DNA of 44,133 nt from the NCBI GenBank assembly GCA_028279505.1, contig JANQNP010000078.1, positions 1 through 44,133 of the forward strand. Direction: 5' to 3'. Under the pieces are notes generated by a model. The model worked only from the letters and a program-made list of their open reading frames with translations, was not told where the DNA came from and searched no databases. This document shows, piece after piece, positions 7,147 to 15,236 of the stretch (position 1 is the stretch's first letter; every line of letters starts with the position of its first letter). This DNA is from Dehalococcoidia bacterium (GTDB taxonomy: Bacteria; Chloroflexota; Dehalococcoidia; UBA2979). A program made the translations under genes and the position numbers.

Positions 7147-9534
7147 GTGGTCCAGAACCGCATCACCTTCGGTGGGCTCGCGTCCGGCCTCGACACCAAC
7201 GCGGTGATCGACGCGCTGATGGACATTCAGCGGCGGCCGATCGAGAACCAGCAGATCCGCCGGGAGGTCGAGCTCCAGAAGCGCCAGGCGCTCCAGCAGG
7301 TCGGCTCCTCGTTCAGCTCGCTGCTCGGGACGATCGAGGCGTTGACGGACGTTTCGACGTTCACGACCCAGGGCACGAGCGTGCTCGCGCACACCGACGA
7401 CAGCGGCAAGGTCCTCGCGAGCGCGAACGGTAGCGCGGCCCTCGGGACCTTCGACGTCGACGTCGTCAAGGTCGCGACGGCGACGACGGCTCGGAGCGCG
7501 ACCGCTGTCGGCGAGGCGATCGACTCGACGGCCTCGCTCGACCAGGCCGGGTTCATCGACGGGTTCGTGGCGGGAACCTTCACGATCAACAGCACCGAGT
7601 TCACGATCGCTGCCGCGACCGCGACCACCATGGAGAGTGCCACCACAATCGGGACTGGCGTCGATCCCACGGCGCTGCTGAACGCCGCGGGGTTCGATGT
7701 GGCGCCGACGGCCGGGGACTTCCAGATCAACGGCGTCACGATCAGCTTCGACGACACCGTCGACACGCTGAACGACGTGATCACGCGCATCAATCAGTCA
7801 GCCGCTGGCGTGACCGCCTCGTTCGATGCCGCGACCGATCAGTTCACGCTGACCGCCAAGACGACCGGGCCCGGGCTGCTCACGTTGAGCGACACGACGG
7901 GGAACTTCCTCGAGTCGGTCGAGCTGATCGATGGCGTCGGCGCGAAGGTGGGGACGGAGACCGACGGCACCGACCTGATCTCGCTCGACGACGTGGTGCT
8001 GATGATCAACCTCGCCGGCGCGGGCGTGATCGCGAGCATCGAGAACGACGGGTCCGGCCGACCCAACATCATGCGCATCGCCGACGACCCCGGGAACGGC
8101 GCACAGAGCGTGCAGCTGGGCGCGGGCAGCGACACGAGCAACTTCCTCGATGTCACGCACCTCCTCGAGTCGCCGGGGACGACGACGCGGGATGGCGTGC
8201 GCGGCATGGGCGGCAGCCTGGTCGGCGAGACGCTGGCGAACGCGCGCCTGGCGACGCCGATGATTGCCACCGGCACCTTCGAGATCAACGGCGTGAGCTT
8301 CGACTACGACACCGCGGTCGACTCGATGTCGAAGCTGATCACGAGGATCAACCAGTCGACGGCCGGCGTGACCGCCTCCTACGATCCGTTCGACGACGCT
8401 ATGGTGCTGGCGGCCGACGACACGGGCTCAACCGCGATCCAGCTCGACGACGTGAGTGGCGACTTCCTCGCCCAGACCGGACTGCTGGCGGCGACGCAGA
8501 CGACCGGCGCGAACGCCGAGTACCAGATCGACGGCGGGCCGATCCGCTACTCGAACAGCAACGTCGTGTCGGACGCGGTCGCCGGTGTCACTCTGACCTT
8601 CAGCGACACCACCACCCAGTCGGTGAGCGTGGAAGTGAAGCACGACGCGACCACCGCGGTCTCGGCCGCCGACGCGTTCGTCGAGGCGTTCAATGAGACC
8701 GCTCAGCTGATCGACGACCTCACGACCTTCGTGGAGGACGGCGAGAGTGGCCTGCTGATTGGCGACGGCACGCTGCGCCGCGCCGAGCAGAGCCTCCGCT
8801 CGGTCCTGACCAGCGCCGCACTCGGGCTCAGCGGCTCGCTGCGCACGTTCAGCGACGCGGGGATCAGCTTCGGGGTCATCGGCTCCGAGGTCGGCGCGAC
8901 CGACCGGCTCGTCCTGGACCAGGGCAAGCTCAACGACGCGCTCGCGGAGAACCCCGACGCCGTCGCCCAGCTCTTCGCCGGGTTCGCGGCATCCGCGACG
9001 CTCGAGGGCGGTGGCACCGGATCGATCGCCTCGATTGCGGGTACGCCGACGGCGGCCACCAAGGCGGGCGTCTACACGATCAACTCGACGGCGAGCGGGC
9101 AGCTCAACGTCACGTTCAAGCCGGACGACGGCTCGACCTCGGTGGTTCAGACCGGATCGATCGCGCCGGGCGGGACGAACACGACGCTGATCCCCGGCGT
9201 GACGTTGACCGCGGCGGGTGTGCTGGTGGACGGCGCCGACACGATCACGATCACCGCGACCGAGCGCGGCGTTGGCCTGGTCCTCCGCGACTACGTCAAC
9301 TCGCTCACGAGGTCGGGGGGCACGTTCGAGACCCGCGACGACGAGTTCCAGTCGCGGATCGACTCGATCGCCGATCAGATCGAACGCCTCGAGGAGCGCG
9401 CCGAGGCACGGGAGGCGCAGCTCGTCCGCCAGTTCACGGCGCTCGAGGTGACGATCGGGCGTCTCCAGAGCCAGCAGGAAGCGCTTGCCGGGATGGTGGC
9501 GCAACTCAACGCGAACCGCCCACAGCAGCAGTAA
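7147..9534 (+). CDS. fliD: Flagellar cap protein FliD (hook-associated protein 2)
   Basis: Forms the filament cap and promotes flagellin folding at the tip. The N-terminus has the FliD signature (FGGLASGLDTNAVIDALMDIQRRP split across residues 8-31) followed by coiled-coil heptads. The C-terminal FliD domain ends in a coiled coil (RIDSIADQIERLEERAEAREAQL then RQFTALEVTIGRLQSQQ). At 795 residues it is much longer than typical FliD (~450-680). The middle holds at least two 'flagellin IN' repeats (QINGVTISF...TRINQSAAGVTASF and EINGVSFDY...TRINQSTAGVTASY) and a third, weaker one (TINSTEFTI). GTG start at 7147. Confidence 0.95.
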   Translation: MVQNRITFGGLASGLDTNAVIDALMDIQRRPIENQQIRREVELQKRQALQQVGSSFSSLLGTIEALTDVSTFTTQGTSVLAHTDDSGKVLASANGSAALGTFDVDVVKVATATTARSATAVGEAIDSTASLDQAGFIDGFVAGTFTINSTEFTIAAATATTMESATTIGTGVDPTALLNAAGFDVAPTAGDFQINGVTISFDDTVDTLNDVITRINQSAAGVTASFDAATDQFTLTAKTTGPGLLTLSDTTGNFLESVELIDGVGAKVGTETDGTDLISLDDVVLMINLAGAGVIASIENDGSGRPNIMRIADDPGNGAQSVQLGAGSDTSNFLDVTHLLESPGTTTRDGVRGMGGSLVGETLANARLATPMIATGTFEINGVSFDYDTAVDSMSKLITRINQSTAGVTASYDPFDDAMVLAADDTGSTAIQLDDVSGDFLAQTGLLAATQTTGANAEYQIDGGPIRYSNSNVVSDAVAGVTLTFSDTTTQSVSVEVKHDATTAVSAADAFVEAFNETAQLIDDLTTFVEDGESGLLIGDGTLRRAEQSLRSVLTSAALGLSGSLRTFSDAGISFGVIGSEVGATDRLVLDQGKLNDALAENPDAVAQLFAGFAASATLEGGGTGSIASIAGTPTAATKAGVYTINSTASGQLNVTFKPDDGSTSVVQTGSIAPGGTNTTLIPGVTLTAAGVLVDGADTITITATERGVGLVLRDYVNSLTRSGGTFETRDDEFQSRIDSIADQIERLEERAEAREAQLVRQFTALEVTIGRLQSQQEALAGMVAQLNANRPQQQ

Positions 9535-9611
9535 GGCCACTCCGGGCGTGATGAGGCGGTGACGTGCGCACCACTTCTGAGGGCGATACGGACCGGCGTG
9601 AGCGTTCGAGA

Positions 9612-9635
9612 CGGGGCGAATCAGCAGTCGCCCCG
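9612..9635 (+). other. Perfect hairpin between fliD and fliS
   Basis: An 8-bp perfect inverted repeat (CGGGGCGA / TCGCCCCG) with an 8-base loop in the 185-base gap between fliD and fliS. No T-tract follows, so it may be an attenuator, an mRNA-stability element or a processing site rather than a full terminator. Confidence 0.45.
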
Positions 9636-9719
9636 ACCAGCGTCGACACCGGTGGGCCGATGCTTGATGTGACGGACGAGTGAGCGGTTCGACAGCAGTT
9701 GACCGCGGGAGGGGGCCAC

Positions 9720-10127
9720 GTGCAGGCAGTCGGCTACGGCGCGTACCAGCGGGTGCAGGTCGAGACCTCCTCACCCGGTGAGGTGATCGTTCTCCTCTAC
9801 GACGCGCTGCTGAAGAACCTCAATCGCGCGCTCGTCGCGCTCGAGACCGACGACCCCGCCAAGGTCAGCGAGGCGCTGACTCGTGCCCAGGAGATCACGC
9901 TCGAGCTGCGCACCAGCCTCGACGCCGAGGCCGAGCTGGCCGAGCAGCTGCTCCCGCTCTACACGTACGTCTTCCGCAGCCTGATCACCGCGAACGTGAA
10001 CAAGGACGCCGACGTGATCCGGGAGCTCGAGGCGTTGATCACGCCGATGCGCAACGCCTGGGCGTTTGCCGTTCGCGGCACCTCGCCGGGCGCGGTCACG
10101 CCGCAGAGCGAGGCCGCCGATGTCTAG
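9720..10127 (+). CDS. fliS: Flagellin export chaperone FliS
   Basis: 135 residues from GTG 9720, chosen because GGGAGGGGG stands directly before it; a TTG at 9699 is in frame but lacks a ribosome site. FliS binds the flagellin C-terminus in the cytosol and prevents premature polymerisation. Signatures: GYGAYQRVQVETSSPGEVIVLLYDALLKNL in the first 35 residues (FliS Y-x3-V-x5-P-x-LI-MLYDGA pattern) and LYTYVFRSLITANVNKDADVI (FliS 'YxYxxxRLxxANxxxD'). It overlaps the next gene by eight bases. Confidence 0.95.
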   Translation: MQAVGYGAYQRVQVETSSPGEVIVLLYDALLKNLNRALVALETDDPAKVSEALTRAQEITLELRTSLDAEAELAEQLLPLYTYVFRSLITANVNKDADVIRELEALITPMRNAWAFAVRGTSPGAVTPQSEAADV

Positions 10128-10554
10128 TCGAGCGCTGATGCCCGACGGCTTCGCCGCCGAGAAGTTCGAGATCCTCTGTGCGGTGTTCGAGCGGGCGCGC
10201 GCGCAGCGCGCGGCGCTGGAGGCGAACGACCTGCCGGCCTTCCTCGAGATCCTCGACGAGCGCGACACGCTGCTCGCGCAGCTCAAGCAGCTCGTCGACT
10301 CGATGCCGGAGCTGCCTGAGAACGTAGTCGCGTTCCCGACGGAGCTGAACGAGCGCACGAGGCACGACGACACGCTGGCCCTCGATACAGTGATTCGCGG
10401 CATCGTGGAGCACGACGAGCACAACGAGGCGCTGCTCAACGGGCAGCTCGAAGCCCTCGCCGGGCAGGTCCCGGCGCTGCGCCGCGGCCGCGGCGCGGCG
10501 GCCGCCTACCGGGTGCCGAGCGAGCAGCGGGGCTACGTCGACCGCTTATCCTGA
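10120..10554 (+). CDS. FliT/FlgN-like flagellar chaperone (putative)
   Basis: 144 residues, ATG 10120 inside the end of fliS (eight-base overlap, a different frame), so translation is probably coupled. It is almost wholly helical with leucine-rich heptads (FEILCAVFERARAQRAALEAND, then FLEILDERDTLLAQLKQLVD), as in the FlgN/FliT secretion chaperones that escort FlgK/FlgL or FliD. Its place after fliS matches fliT in many genomes. Sequence conservation in this family is too low to say which of the two it is. Confidence 0.65.
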   Translation: MSSRALMPDGFAAEKFEILCAVFERARAQRAALEANDLPAFLEILDERDTLLAQLKQLVDSMPELPENVVAFPTELNERTRHDDTLALDTVIRGIVEHDEHNEALLNGQLEALAGQVPALRRGRGAAAAYRVPSEQRGYVDRLS

Positions 10555-10628
10555 CGATGATCGCCTGGGGAGGACGATGGTGACGCCGGTGCGGCGTGGC
10601 CAGCGGATCCGCATCCCAGGAGCGATCA

Positions 10629-11348
10629 ATGGCCCGATCCTCACGGTCGACTGACCGAGCGGCCTCGAAACGACAGCGGGGCAGGCGCGCGAGCGCCGTG
10701 ACTCACGTCGTCGGCGGGTTCACCCTCGGTGCGCTCGCGCTCGGCGTCGGGCTGCTGTTCGCCGGCACCGGCCTCGAACAGGCGCCGCAGAGCGAAGCGG
10801 CCACCGAGGCCGCCGCGGTCGCCGCGTTCCAGATCGCGGTCAGCCGCGACGAGACGCCTCAGCCCGTCGCGACCTCGCGCCCGGAGGCCGATCCACAGCC
10901 GTTCCTCGCGGATCGCGAGTCGGTGATCAATCTGCGTGGCGCGACGCGGGTCGTCGTCGAGTCGGTCGGCATCGACTCCGAGGTGCGAACGGTTGGCTAC
11001 TCGTTCGCCAACGGCCGGCTGCAGTACGACGTCCCGCGCCTCGACGCGGGCCAGTACGTGGGGACCGCGGCCCCCGGAGACGCCGGCAACACTGTGATCG
11101 GCGGGCACGTCTCCAATCGAGGCGGTTCCGCCGTGTTCGAGCATCTGCCGGGTGTGAAAGCCGGCGATGTGATTCAGGTCTACAGCGGAGACCGACTGTT
11201 TCGATACTCAGTTACCGAGATCAAGGTTGTCGCAGCGGAAGCGACATCCGTGATGGGGCAGACGCACGACGCGACGCTCACGCTCATCACCTGCTTTCCC
11301 GGACAGGACTACAGCGAACGGCTGGTAGTCGTCGGGAAGCTGCTGTAG
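10629..11348 (+). CDS. Sortase (class D/E/F type) in the flagellar cluster
   Basis: 239-residue cysteine transpeptidase. ATG 10629 is preceded by CAGGAG at 10617-10622. An N-terminal basic segment and a membrane helix (about 25-47) are followed by an Ala/Pro linker. The sortase barrel (about 105-239) has all three catalytic residues: His160 in IGGHVS, Cys222 in LTLITCF and Arg231 in ERLVVVG. The GNTVIGGH and LTLITC contexts are those of single-copy class D/E/F sortases. The enzyme would act on the outer face of the cytoplasmic membrane. No LPxTG-type substrate is encoded in the window, so the target is unknown. Its location between a flagellar chaperone gene and flgM is unusual. Confidence 0.9.
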   Translation: MARSSRSTDRAASKRQRGRRASAVTHVVGGFTLGALALGVGLLFAGTGLEQAPQSEAATEAAAVAAFQIAVSRDETPQPVATSRPEADPQPFLADRESVINLRGATRVVVESVGIDSEVRTVGYSFANGRLQYDVPRLDAGQYVGTAAPGDAGNTVIGGHVSNRGGSAVFEHLPGVKAGDVIQVYSGDRLFRYSVTEIKVVAAEATSVMGQTHDATLTLITCFPGQDYSERLVVVGKLL

Positions 11349-11401
11349 CAGGTCCGCGTTCGCCCTGAGGGCGGCGCATACTGTGCGAGGGAGCGTTTGC
11401 G

Positions 11402-11650
11402 TTGAGCACATCTGACCGCCGCCAGGAACCCGACAACCTCGAGGCGCATCGCGCCAGACGAGGTCCGCGCGCCTCGGAACCCGCGCCGGATACGGCCGGG
11501 GAGTCCGGCGAGCCGGCCTCCTTCGAGGAGTCGCCCGCGGTGAAGCGCGCCCGCCACATCGAGCAGCTGCGCGAGATCGTCGATGCCGGCGAGTACCGCC
11601 CGGATCCGGGCAAGATCGCCGAAAGCATGCTGGAGAACGAGCGCTCGTAA
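11402..11650 (+). CDS. flgM: Anti-sigma-28 factor FlgM
   Basis: 82 residues, TTG start with GAGGGAG about eight bases upstream. The first ~45 residues are charged and disordered, as in FlgM. The C-terminal helices (VKRARHIEQLREIVDAGEYR, then DPGKIAESMLENE) match the FlgM 'RxxxIxxLKxxIxxGxYxVDxxKIAxxml' signature that binds the flagellar sigma factor FliA. FlgM is normally exported on hook completion, releasing the sigma factor for late genes; flagellin and fliD/fliS are the expected targets. No sigma-28 gene is in the window. Confidence 0.85.
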   Translation: MSTSDRRQEPDNLEAHRARRGPRASEPAPDTAGESGEPASFEESPAVKRARHIEQLREIVDAGEYRPDPGKIAESMLENERS

Positions 11651-11711
11651 CCCCGTCCGGTCTCCCGTGCTCGCTGATGGTCGCCCCCGTCGGCGCCTCT
11701 GAGGGCGGATG

Positions 11712-11727
11712 CCCGCTCCCACGCGGG
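11712..11727 (+). other. Short hairpin between flgM and fliF
   Basis: CCCGC-GCGGG inverted repeat with a 6-base loop, in the 175-base gap upstream of fliF. No T-tract follows. The rest of the gap shows no feature I can name; a promoter for the fliF operon is expected here but no clear boxes are visible. Confidence 0.25.
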
Positions 11728-11825
11728 AACTCCCTCATTCAGGACGATCAGGCCGCTTCGTACGCTCACTGCACGCGTGACGAGTGCCCATTCCCGGGCG
11801 CCGTTCGTGGCGGCAGGGAGACGTT

Positions 11826-13454
11826 TTGGAGCAGAACGCACGCCGGCTCGCTGCGACCTGGCAAGAGCTGCCTCCGGTGCGGAAAGGCATGCTCGCCGGG
11901 ACCGGATTCGCGCTCGCCGCGCTGCTCTTTCTCCTCTACTCGTGGTCGTCCAGCAGCAGCTTCGTCCCGCTCTACTCCGGCCTCGAACCGGCCGACAGCA
12001 GCGCGATCGTCGATCAGTTGCGCAGCCAGGGCGTCAGCCACCGCCTCGAGGCCGATGGCACTCGCATCTTGGTGCCCGAGTCTGAGCTCGACCAGCTCCG
12101 CCTGGACTTCGCGGCGCAGGGGCTGCCCGAGGGCGGTCACGTCGGCTTCGAGATCTTCGAGAGCAACGCCTTCACGGCGACCGACTTCGTTCAGCGACTG
12201 AACTTCCAGCGCGGCCTCCAGGGCGAGCTGGAACGCACGATCGAGGCGTTCCCGCAGGTCGCCGGCGCGCGCGTCCACATCGTCATGCCGGAGCGCTCCC
12301 TGTTCCGCGAGGACGAGGAGCCGTCCACGGCCTCGGTCGTGCTCCAACTTCGTGCCGGCCGCAACCTCTCGATGGATGAGGTCTCCGGCGTGGCGCACCT
12401 CGTCTCCGGTGCGGTCTCTGGCCTCGATAAGAGCAACGTCACGATCCTGGATTCGAACGGCGCGATCCTCTTCGACGGTGCGACCGCCGATCAGGGCGGC
12501 ATCGCCTTCGCCGGCACTCAGCAGGCGCTCGTGCGCGACTTCGAGGATCAGCTCACCCGCGACGCGCAGTCGCTGCTCGACCAATCGATCGGCCCGGCCA
12601 ACTCGGTGGTCACGGTGCGCGCGACGTTGAACTTCGACCAGACCGAGACGCAGACGTCGGACTTCGAGGACGACGCCGTTCCGGTCTCGACGACCGAGGT
12701 GACCGAGAGCTACTCGACGACCGGCGAGGCGACGTTGGGCGCGATCCCGGGCGCCGTCACCAACGTGCCCGGCGCCAATGCCGACCTCCCTGGCGGTGAA
12801 GGGACCGACGCGACCGCAGGTACCGCTCCGTCCAGCACGGAGTACGAGCGGACCGAGAGCACCTCGAACTTCGAGGTGCCGCAGACCGTGACCGTCTCCA
12901 CGGAGGCGCCCGGCGACGTCGAGCGACTGTCGGTGTCGCTCGTCATCGACGATGCGGTGCCGGAGGCACAGGCCACCGCGCTCTCGAATGCCGTCGCCGC
13001 GGCGGTCGGGATTGACGCCGATCGTGGCGACCAGATCGTGATGAGCCGCGTGCCGTTCAGCCGCGAGATCGTCGACAGCGCCGCCACGTCGTTCGCGGCC
13101 GCTGAGGGCACGCAGACGATCCTCACCTATGCGCGGATCGCGCTCCCGGTCGTTGTCCTTCTCGTGGCGTTCTTCTTCTTCCGGATGCTGATGAAGTCGC
13201 TCAGCCGGCGGGGTGTGCAGACCGTCGAGATGCCGACCGAGTACGCGCTGCCGTCCGGCGGGGGCATGACCCCGGCGCTCGCCAGCGGTGGCATCGCCGC
13301 GATGCTGCCACCGGGGATGCCGGTCCCCGCCATGGAGGAGCCGCCCACCCCGGACGAGATGAAGTCGGACCTCGAGCGGCAGGTCACCAAGCTCGCTGAG
13401 TCACACCCCGACACGGTCGCGGAAGTGGTCCAGTCGTGGCTGCGCGAGGACTAG
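11826..13454 (+). CDS. fliF: Flagellar MS-ring protein FliF
   Basis: Builds the MS ring in the cytoplasmic membrane, the platform for the export gate and switch. 542 residues from TTG 11826, chosen because GGCAGGGAG ends five bases before it. Membrane helix 1 at about 22-40, then the YscJ/FliF ring domains (FVPLYSGLEPADSSAIVDQL; ARVHIVMPERSLF; LVSGAVSGLDKSNVTILD). An acidic Thr/Ser/Gly-rich periplasm-facing stretch follows, then a second membrane helix (about 430-450) and a cytoplasmic tail ending in the FliG-binding signature (HPDTVAEVVQSWLRED). It heads the fliFGHIJ-flgBC-fliE-fliK-flgD run. Confidence 0.96.
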   Translation: MEQNARRLAATWQELPPVRKGMLAGTGFALAALLFLLYSWSSSSSFVPLYSGLEPADSSAIVDQLRSQGVSHRLEADGTRILVPESELDQLRLDFAAQGLPEGGHVGFEIFESNAFTATDFVQRLNFQRGLQGELERTIEAFPQVAGARVHIVMPERSLFREDEEPSTASVVLQLRAGRNLSMDEVSGVAHLVSGAVSGLDKSNVTILDSNGAILFDGATADQGGIAFAGTQQALVRDFEDQLTRDAQSLLDQSIGPANSVVTVRATLNFDQTETQTSDFEDDAVPVSTTEVTESYSTTGEATLGAIPGAVTNVPGANADLPGGEGTDATAGTAPSSTEYERTESTSNFEVPQTVTVSTEAPGDVERLSVSLVIDDAVPEAQATALSNAVAAAVGIDADRGDQIVMSRVPFSREIVDSAATSFAAAEGTQTILTYARIALPVVVLLVAFFFFRMLMKSLSRRGVQTVEMPTEYALPSGGGMTPALASGGIAAMLPPGMPVPAMEEPPTPDEMKSDLERQVTKLAESHPDTVAEVVQSWLRED

Positions 13455-13492
13455 ATGCGTAGCTCCGTGCAGCGCAACGTCGGGACGTCGCG

Positions 13493-14521
13493 ATGACGAC
13501 CGCACAGGGCTCGCTGGCGACGGCGCGTGGTCGCCGTCGCGCGGCCGCGTTGCTGATCGCGCTGGGCCCGGAGCACGCCGCCGAGATTCTGCGTGGGTTG
13601 CCCGAGGAGGACATCGGGCAGCTGACGTGGGAGATCGTGGGGATCGGCCAGCTCTCCGCCAGCGAGCGTGAGGAGATCCTCGCGCACTTCTACGAGTCCG
13701 CGACGGGCCGGGACTTCGTCTCGATCGGTGGTCTCGAGTACGCGCAGGACATGCTCGAGAAGGCGGTCGGCCGCGAGCGCGCGGACGAGATCACCTCGCG
13801 GCTCGGCAAGCACGCCGGGTCGAAGCCGTTCACGTTCCTGCAGCAGGTCGACACCAAGGACCTGGTCAACTTCATGTCGGGCGAGCACCCTCAGGCGATC
13901 GCGCTGGTGCTCGCCTACCTCCCCAGCGACAAGGCGTCGGAGATCCTGTCGTCGCTGCCAGACGACCAGCAGGCGGAGATCTCCGTTCGCATCGCGATGA
14001 TGGAGCGGACCGCCCCCGAGGTGATCCAGGAGGTCGAGGAGGCGTTCCGCGCCCGCCTCGGCACCGTCTTCTCGCCACGCACCGAGATCACGGCCGCGGG
14101 TGGTCTCGACTCCGTCGTCGAGCTGCTGCGCAAGGTCGACCTCGCGACGGAGAAGTCGATCCTCGATGGCCTCGAGCAGGCCGACCCGGAGACCGCCAAC
14201 GAGATCCGCAAGCGGATGTTCGTCTTCGAGAACATTACGTTGCTCGACGACCGCTCGATCCAGCGCGTGCTCCGCGAGGTGGACGGCAAGGACCTCGGGC
14301 TCGCGCTCAAGGGCGCGATGGACGAGGTCAAGCAGCGCATTCTCTCGAACATGTCCGAGCGCGCCGCTCGGATGCTCGAGGAGGACATGGCGGCGCTCGG
14401 GCCGGTGCGGCTGAAGCAGGTGGAGGAAGCGCAGGGACGGATCGTCGCGGTGATCCGACGCCTCGAGGAGGCTGAGGAGATCTTCGTGATGCGCGGTGGC
14501 GAGGAGGACATGCTTGTCTAA
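13493..14521 (+). CDS. fliG: Flagellar motor switch protein FliG
   Basis: 342 residues, ATG start. Torque-generating ring component that links FliF to FliM. The FliG_N, middle and C domains are all present. The middle-domain EHPQ motif is seen in FMSGEHPQAIALVLAYLP (residues about 125-142). The C-terminal torque helix region with alternating charges (VDGKDLGLALKGAMDEVKQ, then ILSNMSERAARMLEEDM) is intact. Length is normal (~330-345). The last bases overlap the fliH start. Confidence 0.97.
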   Translation: MTTAQGSLATARGRRRAAALLIALGPEHAAEILRGLPEEDIGQLTWEIVGIGQLSASEREEILAHFYESATGRDFVSIGGLEYAQDMLEKAVGRERADEITSRLGKHAGSKPFTFLQQVDTKDLVNFMSGEHPQAIALVLAYLPSDKASEILSSLPDDQQAEISVRIAMMERTAPEVIQEVEEAFRARLGTVFSPRTEITAAGGLDSVVELLRKVDLATEKSILDGLEQADPETANEIRKRMFVFENITLLDDRSIQRVLREVDGKDLGLALKGAMDEVKQRILSNMSERAARMLEEDMAALGPVRLKQVEEAQGRIVAVIRRLEEAEEIFVMRGGEEDMLV

Positions 14522-15236
14522 CCTCCGTCATCTCCGCGCCGCCCGGGACGCCGACGCCGTCACCTTCGACGAGGACGGCCAGCTCGTCATGGGCTTCGCC
14601 GCCGGCGTCATCGACGAGACGGCGGCCGCCGCCACCGCCGAGAGCGCGGACATCGTCGCCGCGGCGCACGAGCGGGCCGAGCACCTCGTGCGGGAGGCAG
14701 CCCTCGAGGCGGCGTCGATCCGCCACGAGGCGTACGCGGAAGGCCGCGAGGAGGGCGCGCGCGATGGCGTCGCGCTCGCCCGCGCCGAGCTGACCGACCA
14801 GATGGCATTGCTCCAGCAGGCGCTGCAGGACTCGAAGGCGATTCGCGACCGGCTGCTTTGGGCCGCCGAGCAGGAGATCATCGAGCTGGTCCTCGCGGCG
14901 ACGCGCGCCGTCGTCGGCGAGCACGCCCGCCTCGACCCGGCGCTGGCCGTCGAGACGGTCGAGCGGGCGCTCGACCGCGCCGGTTCGCAGAACGTCGTCG
15001 CGATCCGCATCCACCCCGAGCGCCACGAGCTGATCGAGGCGCATCTCACCGAGCTGCATGGCACCCCGCCACCCTTCGAGGTGCGCGCGGACGACACCGT
15101 CGCCGTCGGGGGCTGCGTTATCGACACGCAGTCCGGCCAGGTCGATGCTCGCCTCGACGTCCAGCTCGACGAGATCGCGCGCCTGCTGCGCGAGGCGCTG
15201 CCCGACTCGCCGGACGTGCAGGAGCTGGCGGCATGA
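14514..15236 (+). CDS. fliH: Flagellar export apparatus stator FliH
   Basis: 240 residues from TTG 14514, which has GAGGAGG seven bases upstream within the fliG end; an in-frame GTG at 14496 has no such site. FliH dimers hold the ATPase FliI at the C-ring and mirror the peripheral stalk of F/V-ATPases. The sequence shows the typical Ala/Glu-rich N-terminal coiled coil (IVAAAHERAEHLVREAALEA) and the C-terminal FliH/HrpE domain (AAEQEIIELVLAATRAVVGE; IRIHPERHELIEAHL; VGGCVIDTQSGQVDARLDVQLDEI split). Overlaps fliG by eight bases and fliI by four. Confidence 0.93.
   Translation: MSNLRHLRAARDADAVTFDEDGQLVMGFAAGVIDETAAAATAESADIVAAAHERAEHLVREAALEAASIRHEAYAEGREEGARDGVALARAELTDQMALLQQALQDSKAIRDRLLWAAEQEIIELVLAATRAVVGEHARLDPALAVETVERALDRAGSQNVVAIRIHPERHELIEAHLTELHGTPPPFEVRADDTVAVGGCVIDTQSGQVDARLDVQLDEIARLLREALPDSPDVQELAA

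Noticed and set aside
10578..10655. 25-codon ORF with a good GGGGAGG site; its start vaguely resembles the first strands of CsrA (RRGQRIRI...ILTV)
   Set aside because: It stops before the CsrA core and overlaps the sortase start in another frame. The similarity is too short to trust; it is at most a coupling leader peptide.
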